This document shows positions 1-7,702 of a DNA stretch of 64,000 nucleotides, one piece after another (position 1 is the first letter of the stretch; each line of letters opens with the position of its first letter). Origin of the DNA: Nonomuraea glycinis (GTDB lineage Bacteria > Actinomycetota > Actinomycetes > Streptosporangiales > Streptosporangiaceae); assembly GCF_014646515.1 (NCBI RefSeq), contig NZ_BMNK01000001.1, positions 1,002,085 through 1,066,084 on the forward strand, given 5' to 3'. The notes beneath the pieces are model-generated. The model was given only the letters and a program-made list of their open reading frames with translations, did not search any database and was not told the DNA's origin. The position numbers were made by a program, and so were the translations under genes.

Positions 1-391
1 ACCCGGACGAACACCCGGCCACTCTGGGTCCGGACCACTCGTGCGAGAAACCCACGGGCGTCGAGCTCCAACACCAGGCGCTCCAGATGTCCGAAGTTGT
101 CGTCCCCCACCTTTCGTCCCCTCCTCAGGAATCGTTGCTGGTGGGCCAAACATGACTCATGTCAACGGCGCGCGCAATGAGCCCCCTGGGCCGGCGGGGA
201 GTCGCATTCTCACTCGTAGGTTGTAAGAAACAGTCCGCCGGAGGACGATCCTTATCCGTAATCTTCACAGGGACGTTTTCAAGCAGCCATGAATGGTCCA
301 TAGTCATGGCAAGGCGGACTGCAACGTAGGCGCTACGCAGGGTGACTAGAGTGACAAGCCGGTCAGGATAAAGGTTGTGAGAGGGGCCGGA
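1..391. other. Upstream region, no confident gene
   Basis: I see no recognisable gene here. A minus-strand reading of about 60 codons (307 down to 125, beginning MTMDHSWLLENVPVK) lies in the less GC-rich part, but it has no convincing ribosome binding site and no family I recognise, so I do not call it. The stretch probably holds the promoter of the regulator starting at 392. Confidence 0.4.
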
Positions 392-1960
392 ATGTCCGGC
401 AGACAGCACAGGGAAACGGAGATGGCCCGGCGGATCAGAGCCAAAGGGCTCGCCACCGGCCGCTCCGCTGCTCAGATCGCCGAAGAGATCCACGAAGTGT
501 GTGGACCTCAGTTCGGCACCACCAAGATCAAAGGGCACCGCCTCTCCTACGGGATCGCGCTCGCCGACGTCATCGAACAGGTCAGAGCCCTGTTCGATCG
601 GGACGAGAAGCCACCTCCCGGCATCGGCGAGACGCTGCTGTCCGCCTATGAGAGCGGGCTCAAGCGGCCCGGCCCCGAATACCTGCACTACCTGTGCACC
701 GTCTACCGCGTGGAGCCAGCCTCGCTGGGCTATGACGGGCCGTGCATCTGCGGGCACGGCCACCGGATGCCGGGCGTGGTCGGCGGCAACGATCTGCAGG
801 GCCGGCATGGCGCGGCGCTGGCGGAGCCGCCCGACATCGGGACGCCGCCGCCTCCCGCGGACCAGAGCTTCGAGGGCGAGGAGGATGAGAACATCCTCCG
901 CCGCACCCTGTTACAGCTTCTGTCCAGCAATCCGGGCGTGGCCAAGCTCGACGGCCCGGTGCTCGGCGCTTGCGAGGGCATCAGGCGGCGGATGGATCGC
1001 ACCCTGGTGTCCGCCACGGTCTCTCCCGCCATGCTCGACCAGTGGGAGGAGGCGACGCTCAGCTTCGGTCGGCAGTACACCACGACGGCGCCGCTCCGGC
1101 TGCTGTGCGACGTGCTGCTGGAGTTGAGCACCGTACGCACCGCCATGTGCCGGCGTCAGCCGATCGACCTGCAGGAACGCCTGTGCAGGATGGCCGCCCA
1201 GCTGTCCGGGCTCAGTGGCATGATCATGATCAACCTGGGTGACCACCGGCTCGCCCGCTCCTTCTTCCGCACCGGGCGCACCGCCGCCGACGAGACCGGT
1301 GACCGTGCCCTGCGCGCCTGGGTGACGGCCCGCGAGGCGCTCGTTCCCCTCTATTACGGTGACGCTCGCGAGGCGCTCAACCTGGCGAAGAAGAGCCGGG
1401 ACCTGGCCGGTCAGACGCCGTGCGCGGCGCAAGCCATGGCGCCGGTCGTCGAGGCCCGAGCCCTGGCCATGCTGTCCGGCATCGACAGCAAGAAGGAGGT
1501 CGTCGACCAGGCCAAGCGGGCGCTGGCCCGGGCCCGTAACGCCTTCTCGCACATGAAGGCCGGGGACCAGGAGGACGCGGCGTTCGGCTACACCGAGAAG
1601 CAGCTCTACTTCTACCAGGGTGACGTGCTCACCAAGCTCGGCCAGACCCTGGAGGCAGAGGTCGTGCTCGACCAGGCCCTGGACAAGTATCAGGACCACA
1701 TCCTCGACCAGACGCTGATCAGGCTCGACCGCGCCCAGTGCCGCCTGATCGAGGGCGATCTCGCCGACGCGCTCGACACCGCCACCGAGGCGCTGCGTCT
1801 GCTCGGCCCGGAATACCGTACGGACTTCATCATGCGTCCGGCGCTGGCGCTCGAGCAGGCGGTGATGGCGCGGGACGCCAACCATCCGAAGCTGACCACC
1901 TACCGGGAGCAGTTGCGGCCGCCGCAGCCGCTCCTGGGCGAAGGGATCGGCGGTGCATGA
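392..1960 (+). CDS. XRE-type regulator with TPR-like C-terminal half
   Basis: About 522 residues. The first ~115 residues look like an HTH module of the actinobacterial multi-domain regulator type (a long insert, then ETLLSAYESGLKRPGPEYLH, typical of the recognition-helix region), followed by a CxCGHGH motif near residues 118-124. The rest is helical and reads as TPR-like repeats (LYYGDAREALNLAKK, LTKLGQTLEAEVVLDQALD). Such proteins (NsdA-like) usually act as cytoplasmic developmental or metabolic regulators that sense a ligand through the TPR half; that role is inferred. I chose ATG 392 because GAGGGG precedes it at good spacing; GTG 377 is an upstream alternative. It overlaps the next gene by ATGA, so the two are translationally coupled. 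Confidence 0.75.
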   Translation: MSGRQHRETEMARRIRAKGLATGRSAAQIAEEIHEVCGPQFGTTKIKGHRLSYGIALADVIEQVRALFDRDEKPPPGIGETLLSAYESGLKRPGPEYLHYLCTVYRVEPASLGYDGPCICGHGHRMPGVVGGNDLQGRHGAALAEPPDIGTPPPPADQSFEGEEDENILRRTLLQLLSSNPGVAKLDGPVLGACEGIRRRMDRTLVSATVSPAMLDQWEEATLSFGRQYTTTAPLRLLCDVLLELSTVRTAMCRRQPIDLQERLCRMAAQLSGLSGMIMINLGDHRLARSFFRTGRTAADETGDRALRAWVTAREALVPLYYGDAREALNLAKKSRDLAGQTPCAAQAMAPVVEARALAMLSGIDSKKEVVDQAKRALARARNAFSHMKAGDQEDAAFGYTEKQLYFYQGDVLTKLGQTLEAEVVLDQALDKYQDHILDQTLIRLDRAQCRLIEGDLADALDTATEALRLLGPEYRTDFIMRPALALEQAVMARDANHPKLTTYREQLRPPQPLLGEGIGGA

Positions 1961-2436
1961 AGCTGAGGATTCGCCGTTATCGCTGGTCTGACCTCGACAC
2001 CATTCTCGCCCTGCACCAGATCTGCCTCGCGGAGGTGGGTCTGGTGCCGGGCGACGGCGTCTACTACGACGACGACTTCCCGCGCATCCAGGAGCTCTAC
2101 CTCGCCTGTGGCGGGGACTTCCTGGTCGGTGAGGTGGACTCGCGGGTGGTGTCGATGGGCGGGCTGAAACCCGTCGACACGCGTACGGCCGAGGTGTGCC
2201 GGTTGCGCGTGCACCCGCACTACCAGCGGCGCGGCTTCGGCGCCGCCATGCTGTCGGCGCTGGAGTGCCGGGCGGTGGAGCTGGGCTTCCACAACCTGTG
2301 CGGCGACACCACTCTCAACCAGGGCGCGGCCCTGGCGCTGTACCAGCGCCAGGGGTGGCGGGAGACCTCGCGCCGCGAGGTGGGCGGTCTCACGGTCATC
2401 TACGGCGAGAAGCGCCTGGTGTCCGCGACCATCTGA
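1957..2436 (+). CDS. GNAT family N-acetyltransferase
   Basis: 159 residues, a single GNAT domain. The acetyl-CoA pyrophosphate-binding loop is visible as QRRGFGAAML after the beta-strand VCRLRVHP, and the C-terminal ALALYQRQGWRE is the usual GNAT closing motif. The acceptor substrate cannot be read from the sequence. Its ATG overlaps the stop of the upstream regulator (ATGA at 1957-1960), so it is made from the same message and may be an effector of that regulator. Confidence 0.9.
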   Translation: MKLRIRRYRWSDLDTILALHQICLAEVGLVPGDGVYYDDDFPRIQELYLACGGDFLVGEVDSRVVSMGGLKPVDTRTAEVCRLRVHPHYQRRGFGAAMLSALECRAVELGFHNLCGDTTLNQGAALALYQRQGWRETSRREVGGLTVIYGEKRLVSATI

Positions 2437-2549
2437 AAGTCCGCATATGAGCCCTGTTACGCCTGATGGCGTGAGTGGTGGGATATGGCCGGTTCGGCGA
2501 GTGGTGCGGATAAGGATGTCAGGGTCTACGAGTGAGGCTCTTCACTCCA

Positions 2550-2572
2550 GGTGGTAGAGGAACCTCACCACC
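2550..2572 (+). terminator. Hairpin after the GNAT gene
   Basis: GGTGG-TA-GAGG-AA-CCTC-A-CCACC folds into two stacked short stems about 110 bases after the GNAT stop. It lacks a clear T-run, as is common in actinobacteria. It could be a terminator or a leader structure of the transporter gene that follows. Confidence 0.35.
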
Positions 2573-2620
2573 GCTTCACTAGGCCGTGGCGACTGCGAAC
2601 GGTAATGAGATGCTTCCGGT

Positions 2621-3889
2621 ATGGCAGTCGTGCCCGCTCCCCGGCCCCTGACGGGAGTCGTGCTCCTGTTGTTCGTCAGCGCCGCCTGGGGGTCGGCCTT
2701 TCCGCTGATGAAGGATCTCATTCTCCGGTTACCTGTGGACGATCTCCTCGCCGAGCGTTACACGATCGCGGCCCTGACGCTGCTCCTCATCCGGCCCGGC
2801 TGCCTGCGGGGGCTGTCACCGACGGTGTGGATCAACGGGATCATCCTGGGGGTCATGTTCGGGGTCGGGCAGGGCGGGCAGGCCGTCGCGCTGCACGGCC
2901 TGCCCGCCGCGGTCTCCGGGTTCGCGGTCGGGACCAGCGTGGTGATGACGCCCATCATGGCGCTGGTCCTGTTCAGGGTGCGGATGCCCGGACGGGTCTG
3001 GGTCGGGGTGCTGCTGGCGCTGGCCGGCATGACCGTGTTCACGTTGCTGCGCGGGGTGGGCGACGACGCCTTCTCGCTGCCGGCGCTCTGGGTGACGCTC
3101 ACCGCGGCCGCCCTCTACTCGGGGCACACGCTGCTGCTCGCCCGGATGTCGAGGAACGGCGAGACGTTCAACGCCTACGCGCTGACCGTCGTCCAACTCG
3201 GCACCATCGGCCTGCTCACCGGCGCGCTGGCCGTGCGGGACGGCATCACTCTGCCGACCGGCGTGATGGACTGGGCGGGGCTCGCGCATCTCTCCGTCGT
3301 CTCGTGCGCGCTGGGGTTCCTGGCTCGCTCGTACGGCCAGACGCACGTGCCGGCCGTCCCCGCGGCGGTGCTGATGTCCTCGCAGCCCTTCTGGGTGGCC
3401 GCCATCGCGGTGATCGGGTTCGGCGAGGAGATCGGCTGGAGCATGCTGATCGGCGGGGGGCTGATGGCGGCGGCGATGCTGCTCGCGGTGCCGTCCAGGA
3501 CGCAGGTGGACGCGCCGGATCCGGTGCGCCGGCAGCTGCTGATCGTGACGCGCCGCGCCTCCTACGTGCTCGGCGAGCTGAAGGTCAAGCGCGACGATCC
3601 GCTGAAGCCGGAGGGCGTGGACCCGCCGGTGGACCCGCCCGTGGACGCGAAGACCTCCTGCGCGCACACCAAGGACTGCCCCTGGAGGGCGCACGCGGTC
3701 AAGGGCTCCGGGGAACCGAGCCTTGAGCGGCTGATGAAGCGCGCGACCGACATCGTGCGGTCCCAGCATCAGTCGCCGCCCGGCTGCTGCCAGTCGATGA
3801 CGGTGCTCGGCCGTTGTCTGTGCGATCTTATGGGGCGGTCCGACACAGCAAGATCGGGGGCGAGTTCCTGCTGGTTTCGGTCCCAATAG
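2621..3889 (+). CDS. EamA/DMT-family transporter with Cys-rich cytoplasmic tail
   Basis: 422 residues. Residues 1-285 show the two EamA repeats with about ten hydrophobic segments and the typical opening SAAWGSAFPLMKDL, so this is a drug/metabolite-type permease of the inner membrane with unknown substrate. After the last helix comes an unusual tail of about 135 residues containing PPVDPPVD, CAHTKDCPW and CCQSMTVLGRCLCD. EamA proteins normally end just after helix ten. The tail could be a regulatory or metal-binding domain, or read-through into former intergenic DNA. Start ATG 2621 is directly before the first helix. Confidence 0.85.
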   Translation: MAVVPAPRPLTGVVLLLFVSAAWGSAFPLMKDLILRLPVDDLLAERYTIAALTLLLIRPGCLRGLSPTVWINGIILGVMFGVGQGGQAVALHGLPAAVSGFAVGTSVVMTPIMALVLFRVRMPGRVWVGVLLALAGMTVFTLLRGVGDDAFSLPALWVTLTAAALYSGHTLLLARMSRNGETFNAYALTVVQLGTIGLLTGALAVRDGITLPTGVMDWAGLAHLSVVSCALGFLARSYGQTHVPAVPAAVLMSSQPFWVAAIAVIGFGEEIGWSMLIGGGLMAAAMLLAVPSRTQVDAPDPVRRQLLIVTRRASYVLGELKVKRDDPLKPEGVDPPVDPPVDAKTSCAHTKDCPWRAHAVKGSGEPSLERLMKRATDIVRSQHQSPPGCCQSMTVLGRCLCDLMGRSDTARSGASSCWFRSQ

Positions 3890-3939
3890 GGCACATATCA
3901 TCATGAATTACCAGGCGCTTCTTATCCATTAGACTCTTC

Positions 3940-3983
3940 TTATTCGGACATTAATCTTGATAATTCCCGAGGCGTCCGAATAA
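3940..3983. promoter_or_regulatory. AT-rich inverted repeat upstream of the peptide-TPR pair
   Basis: TTATTCGGAC (3940-3949) and its exact complement GTCCGAATAA (3974-3983) flank a 24-base AT-rich spacer. The surrounding 3890-4007 is strikingly AT-rich compared with the chromosome around it. This fits a promoter with an operator, or the start of a horizontally acquired unit, upstream of the small ORF at 4015. Confidence 0.5.
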
Positions 3984-4014
3984 TAGATAAATAACCCCGA
4001 TGAAGAGGTGCATC

Positions 4015-4089
4015 ATGAAGCGCATCGCTGTCCGCAAGCCTGGAACCGCGAGGCTGGGCGGGACCTCCGGCGTCATTCACAAGGGGTGA
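4015..4089 (+). CDS. Small basic peptide ORF, candidate leader or precursor peptide
   Basis: 24 codons starting MKRIAVRKPGTARLGG and ending IHKG. It has a good ribosome binding site (GAAGAGG at 4001-4007, seven bases before the ATG) and its stop overlaps the GTG of the TPR gene (GTGA at 4086-4089). The product is strongly basic at its N-terminus and rich in Gly/Thr/Ser at its C-terminus. It may be a coupling leader ORF for the TPR protein or a genuine secreted or modified peptide. No modification enzyme is adjacent. I do not assign a function. Confidence 0.5.
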   Translation: MKRIAVRKPGTARLGGTSGVIHKG

Positions 4090-5804
4090 CCGAGCGAAGG
4101 TCCCACCTCAGGGCGCAGGGCGCTCCGCCCGCCCGCCCCGAGGGCGAGCGGCCGCTGATGCCCATGATCGACGGTCATCGGCGGCCGCGCGGTCCCTACA
4201 CGGTCGGGGCCGCCCTGCTGGGGCGGTTGGTCCCGGCCGCCTTGGAACGGTCCGGAAACCTGGTGGCGGCCCACGACATCGAGATCCGGGCCGTCGCACC
4301 CGAGCTGCGTGACCTCGTACCGGCCAGGCGGGGGACGCTCGACGCGGACCTCACCGACGACGAGCGCATCCTGGTCCCCGCACCCCGCCGCACGCTCAGG
4401 CTGGCCAACGGGATCGCGGAGTTCGTCCGCGACGCGGTCCCGCCGGGCCGCACCCTCGTCGTCTGCAACGGAGCGCAGGCCGATCCCACGGACGCCGAGC
4501 TGCTCGACGTGCTGATGCGCAGGATTCCGCCGGCCGTGCTGGCCATCACCGTCTACCTGGGCGGACCGGAGCCGCCGCCCGACTTCCGCGACGCCGCCGA
4601 GCTCTGGGCGATCGTGGACCGCGGCGTACGCGAGGGGTTCCTGCACGCGGTGGCCGAGCTCGGCGCGCGCGGGCTGGCGCTGAGCGAGCCGGGCGGCGAG
4701 GCGTGGTGGCGCTTCGCCCAGCGCACCGCGACGGCGCTCGGCGGCCTGGGTCGCCGGGAGGAGGCCCGCGCCCTGTGGGAGGAGGTGCGCAGGACCAGCC
4801 AGGACCCGGCCGTGCATGCCGCGAGCGCCTACGGCCTGGCCATGCTCGACGCCCGCCACCCCGAACCGGCGCGGCGCGATCTCGGGCGGGCCAGGGGCTG
4901 GATGAACGAGGCCATCGCCATCTCCACGCTGCTGCCCGACCCCGTGCGGCGAGCGTTCAAGCTGGGCTTCGACCGCAACGGGCTGGCGCTGATCGAGCTG
5001 CGGCAGGGCCGCCTCCGCCAGGCGCTGGCGCTCGTGGAGTCGGCCGTCGAGCTCGCCCGCGAGCTCGGGGACCGGCATCCGCTGCACCGCATGGTGCTGC
5101 TGGCCAACCGGGCGCAACTGCTGGCCGTGCTGGGGCGGGCCAAGGAGTCCCTGGAGGACTGGGGGGCGGCGATCGCGATCGATCCCCTCTTCCCCGACTC
5201 CTACGTGGACCGCGGGAACCTGCTGTTCGAGCTGGGACGGCACCGTGAGGCGCTGGCCGACTACGAGTCCGCGCTGCGGGCCGGGCCGCCACTGCCGGAG
5301 GCCCACTACAACCGGGCCGAGCTGCGGATCGTCCAGGGTGACGTGGCGGGCGCGCTGACCGACCTGGACCGGGTGATCGACCTGGACCCCGACTACGTGG
5401 ACGCCTACGTCAACAGGGCCGGCCTGCTCGCCTGCCTCGAACGCGACGAGGAGGCCAGGGCCGACACCACGGCGGGGCTCGCGCTCAGCCCCGGCAACCC
5501 CTACCTGCTGACGGTCCTCGGCCAGCTCGAAACCGGCGCGGGCCGGCTGCCCGAGGCCAGGCGAGCGCTGGATTCGGCCATCGAGCTGGCTCCCGGGCTG
5601 GCCGCCGCCTGGGGCAACCGCGGGGTGCTCCGCTACGAGGCGGGCGATCCGGAGGGCGCGGTCGCCGACCTCACCCGGGCGATCGCCCTGGCCCCCCAGC
5701 CCGACCTGTACGTCAACCGCGCCGTGGCCCTGCGCGCCCTCGGGCGTACGGCAGAGGCGGCGGCCGACGACGCCCGCGCCGCCCCGCAGCCCGAGGTCCC
5801 CTGA
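4086..5804 (+). CDS. TPR-repeat protein with degenerate STAND-NTPase-like N-terminal half
   Basis: 572 residues from GTG 4086; an upstream in-frame GTG at 4008 would cover the small ORF. Residues ~1-180 contain ILVPAPRRTLRLANG and then VVCNGAQADPTDAELLDVL, which resembles the Walker-B/sensor stretch of STAND ATPases, but I see no Walker A loop and the usual acidic pair is replaced by CN. From ~190 onward there are many TPR units (for example LFPDSYVDRGNLLFELGRH, PPLPEAHYNRAELRIVQGD, DPDYVDAYVNRAGLLACLE). The TPR part points to protein or peptide binding in the cytoplasm. The coupled peptide ORF upstream suggests that peptide, or its expression, is part of the same system. Function unknown. 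Confidence 0.7.
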   Translation: MTERRSHLRAQGAPPARPEGERPLMPMIDGHRRPRGPYTVGAALLGRLVPAALERSGNLVAAHDIEIRAVAPELRDLVPARRGTLDADLTDDERILVPAPRRTLRLANGIAEFVRDAVPPGRTLVVCNGAQADPTDAELLDVLMRRIPPAVLAITVYLGGPEPPPDFRDAAELWAIVDRGVREGFLHAVAELGARGLALSEPGGEAWWRFAQRTATALGGLGRREEARALWEEVRRTSQDPAVHAASAYGLAMLDARHPEPARRDLGRARGWMNEAIAISTLLPDPVRRAFKLGFDRNGLALIELRQGRLRQALALVESAVELARELGDRHPLHRMVLLANRAQLLAVLGRAKESLEDWGAAIAIDPLFPDSYVDRGNLLFELGRHREALADYESALRAGPPLPEAHYNRAELRIVQGDVAGALTDLDRVIDLDPDYVDAYVNRAGLLACLERDEEARADTTAGLALSPGNPYLLTVLGQLETGAGRLPEARRALDSAIELAPGLAAAWGNRGVLRYEAGDPEGAVADLTRAIALAPQPDLYVNRAVALRALGRTAEAAADDARAAPQPEVP

Positions 5805-5811
5805 CCGCCGG

Positions 5812-5878
5812 CCTTACGGCGCCGAGCCCGGCGGCCCTACGGCGAGCACGGCGGACCTACGGCGCCGAGCCCGTCGGA
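5812..5878. repeat. Three ~22-bp tandem repeats after the TPR gene
   Basis: Units starting CCTTACGGCGCCGAGCCC, CCCTACGGCGAGCACGG and CCTACGGCGCCGAGCCC occupy 5812-5834, 5835-5855 and 5856-5878. They lie in the short space between the TPR gene and the next gene. No function can be read. Confidence 0.7.
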
Positions 5879-5944
5879 CATCAGAGCGTCGACTGACGCC
5901 CGGCGGTCGCTGGAAACGCACCGCGCAGAGGCTACGGTTGAGCC

Positions 5945-6727
5945 GTGGGGTACAACGAGTTGCTACGTGATCTCCAGCGGGGGGCGAGCGCCCAGGCCGC
6001 GGGCATCAGCCGTGGCCATGGCGGGCCGCCGCCGCGCACGGTCAGCGCCCGCTCCGGCCTGCACCGGATGCGCTGCGCCTCACTGCTCAAACCGCTGTAC
6101 GCGTGGGTGACGGCCGCGCGCATCCCCGACACCGAGCGCTGGCGTCGCCACGCGGAGCCCGCGGTGGTCATCTCGTCCAACTCCGACACCCGCAGCCTCT
6201 GGCTGGCCGTCGGCCCGCTCGTCATCCTTGACGACATCTACCAGCGCACCGGCGTCTCCTGGCCGATGCACAACGCCGACCCCTCACGGTTCGGCTCGAT
6301 CGAGGTGGCGGCCGACGAGGTCGCCACCGCCTACGCGGCGCTCGCCCAGGCCGCGTTCGCCGGCGATCCGGTGGCGGGCAGCGTCCTGGACTGGATGCGC
6401 CGGGTCGAGGGCGAGCAGACCTACGGCACGCGCCAGGCGCTCGGCGCGCCCGAGGCGGGGATCAAGTGCGGCTGGTTCGGCGAACCGGACGAGACCTGCC
6501 TGCGCACTCACGCGGTGGCCGTGCTGCCGGACGCCGGCACCCGGGCCACGGTGGTGGTGGCGCTGACTGCCCAGCCCTACACCGACGCCCGCGAGCGGGA
6601 GGTCTACCACACCAGGGTGGCGCGGGGGGATTCGGTCGAGGGCGAGCACGAGAAGGCGTCGGGGCCGCTGCTGCGCGAGCTGTTGGCGACGACCCTCGCC
6701 GAGCTCGGCCACAGCGACCCCCGATGA
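5945..6727 (+). CDS. Cytoplasmic class A beta-lactamase-fold protein (divergent)
   Basis: 260 residues from GTG 5945. Aligned by eye with the secreted beta-lactamase-like protein at 21597-22529, it keeps the order of active-site elements: an SxxK motif (ASLLKP, S46-K49), an SDN-like segment (SSNSDT, 77-82) and a KTG-like K-C-G-W (174-177) preceded by VLDWMRRVEGEQTYG. It has no signal peptide or lipobox, so it probably stays in the cytoplasm. The altered motifs (SSNSD, KCGW) make true beta-lactamase activity unlikely. It may be a serine hydrolase of unknown substrate or a non-catalytic relative. I base this on motif order only. Confidence 0.55.
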   Translation: MGYNELLRDLQRGASAQAAGISRGHGGPPPRTVSARSGLHRMRCASLLKPLYAWVTAARIPDTERWRRHAEPAVVISSNSDTRSLWLAVGPLVILDDIYQRTGVSWPMHNADPSRFGSIEVAADEVATAYAALAQAAFAGDPVAGSVLDWMRRVEGEQTYGTRQALGAPEAGIKCGWFGEPDETCLRTHAVAVLPDAGTRATVVVALTAQPYTDAREREVYHTRVARGDSVEGEHEKASGPLLRELLATTLAELGHSDPR

Positions 6728-6735
6728 CCTCAGGT

Positions 6736-6872
6736 CCGTTGGCCACGGCGACACCCGTTGGCCTTCTGACCGTTGGCCACGGCGACACCCGTTGGCCTTC
6801 TGACCGTTGGCCATGGTGACACCCGATGGCTTTCCGTCCCGTTGGTCACAGTGGCACCCGATGATCTTCTGT
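6736..6872. repeat. Four 34-35-bp tandem repeats between convergent genes
   Basis: The unit starting CCGTTGGCCACGGCGACACC is repeated at 6736, 6770, 6804 and 6838. Units 1 and 2 are identical and units 3 and 4 progressively decayed. The array fills the gap between the converging beta-lactamase-fold and NUDIX genes. Because the copies are directly adjacent it is not a CRISPR array. Confidence 0.85.
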
Positions 6873-6881
6873 CAGGGGTCG

Positions 6882-7319
6882 TCAGCCGAGGGTGGTCAGG
6901 CGCTGGATGACCGTCGCCAGGGTCGGCGGCTCCACGGCGGTGGGCAGCTCCCGTGTCCACAGGCAGCCGAGGTAGGCCTCGCGTTCCTCCTCGGTGAGCG
7001 CGCCCGGGGTCACCTGGGGGCGGCTGGTGGCGAAGCGGGCCAGGAAGAACGACTCCGTCTTGACGTAGCGGACGCCGAGCCAGGTGAAGTCCCGCTCGAC
7101 CTCGACCGCGAGGTCCTGGACGGCGGCGCCCGGCAGGCCGGTCTCCTCGGTCAGCTCCCGCCGGGCCGCCCGCAGCGGCGTCTCGCCGGGGTCGAGGCCG
7201 CCGCCGGGAGGCTCCCAGAGGTCCTGGCCGCTGACCCGGTCGTGCCAGTGCAGCAGCAGCACCCGCTCGTCGCGGTCCAGGCAGACGACCCGCGCGGCGG
7301 GCCGGTCGCTGGTGGTCAT
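6882..7319 (-). CDS. NUDIX hydrolase
   Basis: 145 residues. The Nudix box is complete: GGGLDPGETPLRAARRELTE followed by ETGL, matching GX5EX7REUXEEXGU, with the acidic residues that bind the catalytic metal. It should hydrolyse a nucleoside-diphosphate-linked or related substrate in the cytoplasm; which one is not visible. Its ATG overlaps the stop of the ArsR-type gene (ATGA at 7316-7319), so the two form a coupled pair. Confidence 0.9.
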   Translation of the reverse strand: MTTSDRPAARVVCLDRDERVLLLHWHDRVSGQDLWEPPGGGLDPGETPLRAARRELTEETGLPGAAVQDLAVEVERDFTWLGVRYVKTESFFLARFATSRPQVTPGALTEEEREAYLGCLWTRELPTAVEPPTLATVIQRLTTLG

Positions 7320-7669
7320 GGGCGGTCCTCCGGCTCGGTGAGGATCAGCGGGAGCAGGCCGGGAAAGCGGTCGTCGAACTCGGGCCTGCGCAGGCGGTTG
7401 AGCCGGCGCGGACCCTCGTCGCGCTGCTCCAGCAGACCCACCCCGCGCAGGACCGCGAAGTGGTGGCTGAGCGTGGACTTGGCCACCGGCAGGTGACTGA
7501 AGGTGCCGCAGGGGCGGCTCCAGTCGGGGACCCCGGCCAGCTCGCGGACGATGCGGCGGCGGATCGGGTCGCTGAGCGCGTCGAGGGCGGCCTGCAGCGA
7601 CACCTCGACGGGGGAGGCGTGCACCAGGGAGCGAGATCGGCTCGATGGGGCTCTGGTGTAGTGTTCCAT
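7316..7669 (-). CDS. ArsR-family HTH regulator
   Basis: 117 residues from ATG 7669. The winged helix is clear: LQAALDALSDPIRRRIVREL, then the recognition helix region VAKSTLSHHFAVLRGVGLLEQ and the wing RDEGPRRLNRLRRPEFDDRF. Cysteine pairs for arsenic-type metal sensing are absent, so it is more likely a non-metal SmtB/ArsR-type repressor. The gap to the divergent LLM gene is only ~33 bases, so its DNA site probably controls both directions. A TTAAACT element about a dozen bases before the ATG suggests a near-leaderless transcript. Confidence 0.85.
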   Translation of the reverse strand: MEHYTRAPSSRSRSLVHASPVEVSLQAALDALSDPIRRRIVRELAGVPDWSRPCGTFSHLPVAKSTLSHHFAVLRGVGLLEQRDEGPRRLNRLRRPEFDDRFPGLLPLILTEPEDRP

Positions 7670-7702
7670 CTCGATCGAACAGTTTAACCAGAAGGAGTGG
7701 CC
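7670..7702. promoter_or_regulatory. Compact divergent promoter with palindrome
   Basis: The 33 bases between the ArsR ATG and the LLM start contain the palindrome TCGATCGA (7671-7678), GTTC/GAAC arms that reach into the ArsR start, and AAGGAG (7692-7697) as ribosome binding site for GTG 7703. This is the natural place for the ArsR-family protein to bind. Confidence 0.5.

Noticed and set aside
6736..6872. Possible CRISPR array
   Set aside because: The repeats are contiguous with no unique spacers, and no cas genes are in the window. The same holds for the array at 21412.
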